A stretch of 64,000 bases of DNA from Raineyella sp034933565 (lineage in GTDB: Bacteria > Actinomycetota > Actinomycetes > Propionibacteriales > Propionibacteriaceae): the NCBI RefSeq assembly GCF_034933565.1, contig NZ_JAYFNG010000049.1, forward strand, positions 1 to 64,000, written 5' to 3'. The position numbers were made by a program, and so were the translations under genes. The notes under the pieces are model-generated. The model searched no databases. It was not told the DNA's origin and saw nothing but the letters and a program-made list of their open reading frames with translations. Below, one piece after another: positions 61,663 through 64,000 of the stretch. The stretch's first letter is position 1; every line of letters begins with the position of its first letter.

Positions 61663-62304
61663 TCACGCCAAGGCGCTCGACAACGCGGGCAGGCCGACGC
61701 CGAGGATGGCTCCGGCGGCGATCCAGGGGCCGAACGCGAGGTGTGTGGTCCGGGTGGCGGTTGCCCACGTCAAGGCGAGAATGCATGCGAACAGCAGGGC
61801 TGCGAGCACCGCTGTCAGGGAGACAACGCCGATGGCCGCGCCGAGGATGGCGGCGAGTTTGACGTCGCCGAACCCGAGCGCGTTCGGGCTGGCGATGTGG
61901 AGAATGGCGAAGCCGATGAAACATCCCGCGCCGGCGATCACGGCATGCAAGAGGGGATCCGAGGGGTGTTCGGTGATCGCGAGCGCGATCAAGCAGACGG
62001 CAACCCAGATGGCGGTGGGTCCGAGGGTTAGGTTGGGGATGCGTTGGACGTCGAGGTCGACTGCCGAGATCCAACCGAGTGCTGCTGACAGTGGCAGCCA
62101 CATGACGATGACCGTCGCCGGCTGGTCAGCGAGGGTGAACACCAGCCAACCCCAGGCGGCGCCGGTAGCCACGATCAACCACCATCGACTGGCCGGGGTC
62201 GCTCGTCCGGTCTCATCTGGACGGCGGTAACCGAGGGTGGCCAGCCGCCGGGTGAGGACCCAGCCCACCAGTAACCCGGCCAGGACGGCGGCGACGATGA
62301 ACAT
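61663..62304 (-). CDS. Type IV prepilin peptidase (A24, TadV/CpaA-like)
   Basis: 213 aa with six to seven membrane helices. The aspartic active site is present: SAVDLDVQRIPN near residue 80 and LGFGDVKLAAILGAAIG (the GxGDxKL motif) near 145. It should cut the leaders of the Flp pilin and TadE/G proteins encoded at 39549-41023. It is on the far side of the transfer module from them, which shows the pilus and T4SS belong to one element. Confidence 0.9.
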   Translation of the reverse strand: MFIVAAVLAGLLVGWVLTRRLATLGYRRPDETGRATPASRWWLIVATGAAWGWLVFTLADQPATVIVMWLPLSAALGWISAVDLDVQRIPNLTLGPTAIWVAVCLIALAITEHPSDPLLHAVIAGAGCFIGFAILHIASPNALGFGDVKLAAILGAAIGVVSLTAVLAALLFACILALTWATATRTTHLAFGPWIAAGAILGVGLPALSSALA

Positions 62305-62334
62305 CGGGTGTCTCCTTCCGCTGGTAAGTGTTCC

Positions 62335-64000
62335 TCATGTCACTGCAGGCGCCGGCTGCGGCCGACCCTGGCTGTGCCGTGTTACCTCGGGCTGCCGGGT
62401 CGCGGCAAGAGTGGGCGGCTTGGTGTCGGCGAGGTCGAGGGAGGCGGTGAGTCGTGCATGCAGGTCGGCTACCGGCTTGACGGAGCCAGCGTCCAGCTCG
62501 GCGAGGAGGCGGACGGCAAGTTCGACGTCGTGGCCGTTGTCGTGGGCGGCTTGCATGGCTGTTTCGAGGTCGGGCCAATCGGACTGCCTTGTGAGTCGCG
62601 GGTTGACCTGGTTGGCCAGTCGCCGCCACCTGGTCTGTACGGCCGCGAACTGCATGCGTTGTCGCACATCGCTGGTGCCGGCGGTGGCGTCGGCTGCTGC
62701 CCGGGCAGGGTCCGTGTTCCACGCCTGCACGTGCGCCAGTAGCTGGCGGCGCAGGTCGGACTCGGGTATCCCAAGCCGGGTGGCGGTTGTCGCAGCGAGG
62801 TCGTCCCACCGGTCGGCGGGCAGTGCGGCGATGATCCGCGCGGCATCGTTCGCGGCGACCGGGATTGGCAGGTGAGCGACGCGTTCGTCGATCATCGTGT
62901 CGGCCATCGGGGTGGCCGCGTCCAACGCGTTGGTGAGCGTGGTGGTGCCGTGGTGGTGCAGCTGGTCTGCGGGGTCGGTGCCTTGGTCGAACCGCGCCCG
63001 CTGCGGGTTGATGCCGTGCGGGGTGAGTTGCCAGTAGTCGCGTTCGGCGGCGACGTGGCCGGCGAGGTCGGCGTCGGTGGCGATGACCACGTGGGGTTGT
63101 CCGGCGAGGATGGCTGCTTGCTGGCTGGTGAGCGAGGTTCCGAGGGGTGCGAGGCCGCTGTACCGGCCTTGGCTGCCGAGCGTGACGGCGATCGCGTCCA
63201 TCGGGCCTTCGACGATCACGGGCGTGGTGCCGGGCACGAGGTGGCCGTAGAACTGGTCGCCCTTGCAGAACAGCGGAGTTTGGGCGGTGTTGAGGTACTT
63301 CGGTCCGGCTTTCGGGTCGTCGCCGCTGGCGGGGTTGCGGCGGGCCACGAAGCCGAGGATCTCGCCGTCCGGGTTGGTGATGGGGAAGGTGACGCGGTCG
63401 CGGAACTGGTCGATCAGCCGGCCGGTGGATGCGACGCGGGCGACGCCGGCGGCGATCATCTCGGTGTCGGTCACCCCTTGCTGGCGGAGGTGGTCGACCA
63501 AGTTGGTCCACCCTGCCGGGGCGTGTCCGGGTTGGACGAGCCGGTGCCCGGCCAGGTCGGCTCCGAACCGTTCGATCAGGTATTGCCGTGCCCAGGAGCC
63601 CGGGAGTCGGGCGGCGTAGAAGTTCTGGGTGAGCCGGTTGACCTGGACGAGCCGGTCACGGCTGGCAGGGCAGGTGCGCCACGCGTCGTCGCGTTCGATC
63701 ATGCGTCGCACGTCCTCTGCAGTGGCCTCAGGTGGCCCCATGGACGCCCGGACGAGCCCCGCCATCCCCAGCCGGGCGTCGACGTCCCCGGCCAACCAGC
63801 CCAACTCCTCGGCATCGGACTCGGCGTGAATCCGGTCTCCGACCGCAACGGCGTAGTCGGGCTCGGGTGGGTCGAGTTCGGCGGGTTGCTCGATGGCGAT
63901 CGCGGTGCGCTGTAGAAGGGTCAGGCACGGGTCGGGCTGGCCGGTGTCATCGTCGGGCAACCGGATGAGGCCGGACAGTCGCCAGCCGCGGGCCAGCGCA
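62335..64000 (-). CDS. Toprim-domain DNA primase/transfer protein, 5' end beyond the window
   Basis: At least 550 aa visible. The frame stays open to the window edge (ALARGWRLSGLIRLPDDD upstream of the TTG at 63960), so the start lies outside. Motifs of a DnaG-type core: VTDTEMIAAGVARVA, DRVTFPITNPDGEILGFVAR, a Toprim VIVEGPMDAIAVTLGSQGRY (E) and VVIATDADLAGHVAAERDYW (DxD). No zinc finger is visible. The C-terminus is helical, DnaB-binding-like. It may be the end of a larger relaxase-primase or a stand-alone primase for the transferred strand. Confidence 0.78.
   Translation of the reverse strand, partial: ALARGWRLSGLIRLPDDDTGQPDPCLTLLQRTAIAIEQPAELDPPEPDYAVAVGDRIHAESDAEELGWLAGDVDARLGMAGLVRASMGPPEATAEDVRRMIERDDAWRTCPASRDRLVQVNRLTQNFYAARLPGSWARQYLIERFGADLAGHRLVQPGHAPAGWTNLVDHLRQQGVTDTEMIAAGVARVASTGRLIDQFRDRVTFPITNPDGEILGFVARRNPASGDDPKAGPKYLNTAQTPLFCKGDQFYGHLVPGTTPVIVEGPMDAIAVTLGSQGRYSGLAPLGTSLTSQQAAILAGQPHVVIATDADLAGHVAAERDYWQLTPHGINPQRARFDQGTDPADQLHHHGTTTLTNALDAATPMADTMIDERVAHLPIPVAANDAARIIAALPADRWDDLAATTATRLGIPESDLRRQLLAHVQAWNTDPARAAADATAGTSDVRQRMQFAAVQTRWRRLANQVNPRLTRQSDWPDLETAMQAAHDNGHDVELAVRLLAELDAGSVKPVADLHARLTASLDLADTKPPTLAATRQPEVTRHSQGRPQPAPAVT

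Overview
The window is high-GC actinobacterial DNA: GTG/TTG starts, many ATGA and GTGA start/stop overlaps, Tat and lipoprotein signals, and a CsoR-type copper repressor. Its gene content is that of a large integrated conjugative element. It opens with an intact tRNA-Arg(CCT) at 290-362, followed at once by a tyrosine integrase, the usual left end of an element integrated at a tRNA 3' end. No right end is visible, and the last gene runs off at 64000. I would place the host only as an actinomycete.

Region by region. (1) 290-3430 is the attachment end: integrase, a nonsense-inactivated M48-like membrane gene, truncated genes and a HepT toxin fragment. Part of this stretch (about 1845-2865) is an imperfect direct repeat of 22440-23500, where both genes are intact. 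(2) 3442-19044 is a copper-resistance island. It holds a two-component system, two P1B ATPases, CsoR, a type II GAPDH, a short Cys-rich metallothionein-like peptide, a YHS protein, a CopZ-like chaperone, a thiol-redox trio (thioredoxin-like, CcdA/DsbD-like, glutaredoxin-like), membrane proteins, a private Lgt and a Tat-lipoprotein multicopper oxidase. Eight copies of an 11-bp-spaced direct repeat (consensus GTCAAGA-N4-GTCAAGA) lie in its promoter regions and look like one response-regulator regulon. (3) 19527-22252 holds an AlbA_2/Schlafen-type protein and a broken flavoprotein gene. (4) 22432-27365 holds the intact paralogues plus a replication/primase-like protein. (5) 28264-32271 encodes one very large nuclease-NTPase protein that resembles an antiviral STAND (Avs-like) defence gene. 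(6) 33157-44253 is a complete Tad/Flp pilus operon ending in a LysM-SARP-like fusion. (7) 44489-45926 is an orphan two-gene cassette. (8) 46589-60359 is a type IV secretion/conjugation module (VirB2-like, VirB8/TcpC-like, VirB6/TrbL-like, SCO6880-type, VirB4, cell-wall hydrolase, VirD4) with its own sigma-70 factor, interrupted by an antisense DUF6941-DUF4258-DUF2283 cassette. (9) 60479-64000 holds small hypotheticals, the prepilin peptidase and a Toprim primase.

How it fits together. The T4SS ATPases, coupling protein and wall hydrolase would move DNA. The Tad pilus with its own leader peptidase may provide cell contact. The primase-like proteins would handle the transferred strand. The copper island and the defence gene are cargo that would benefit the host. 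Function assignments come from motif reading of the translations; no database search was possible.
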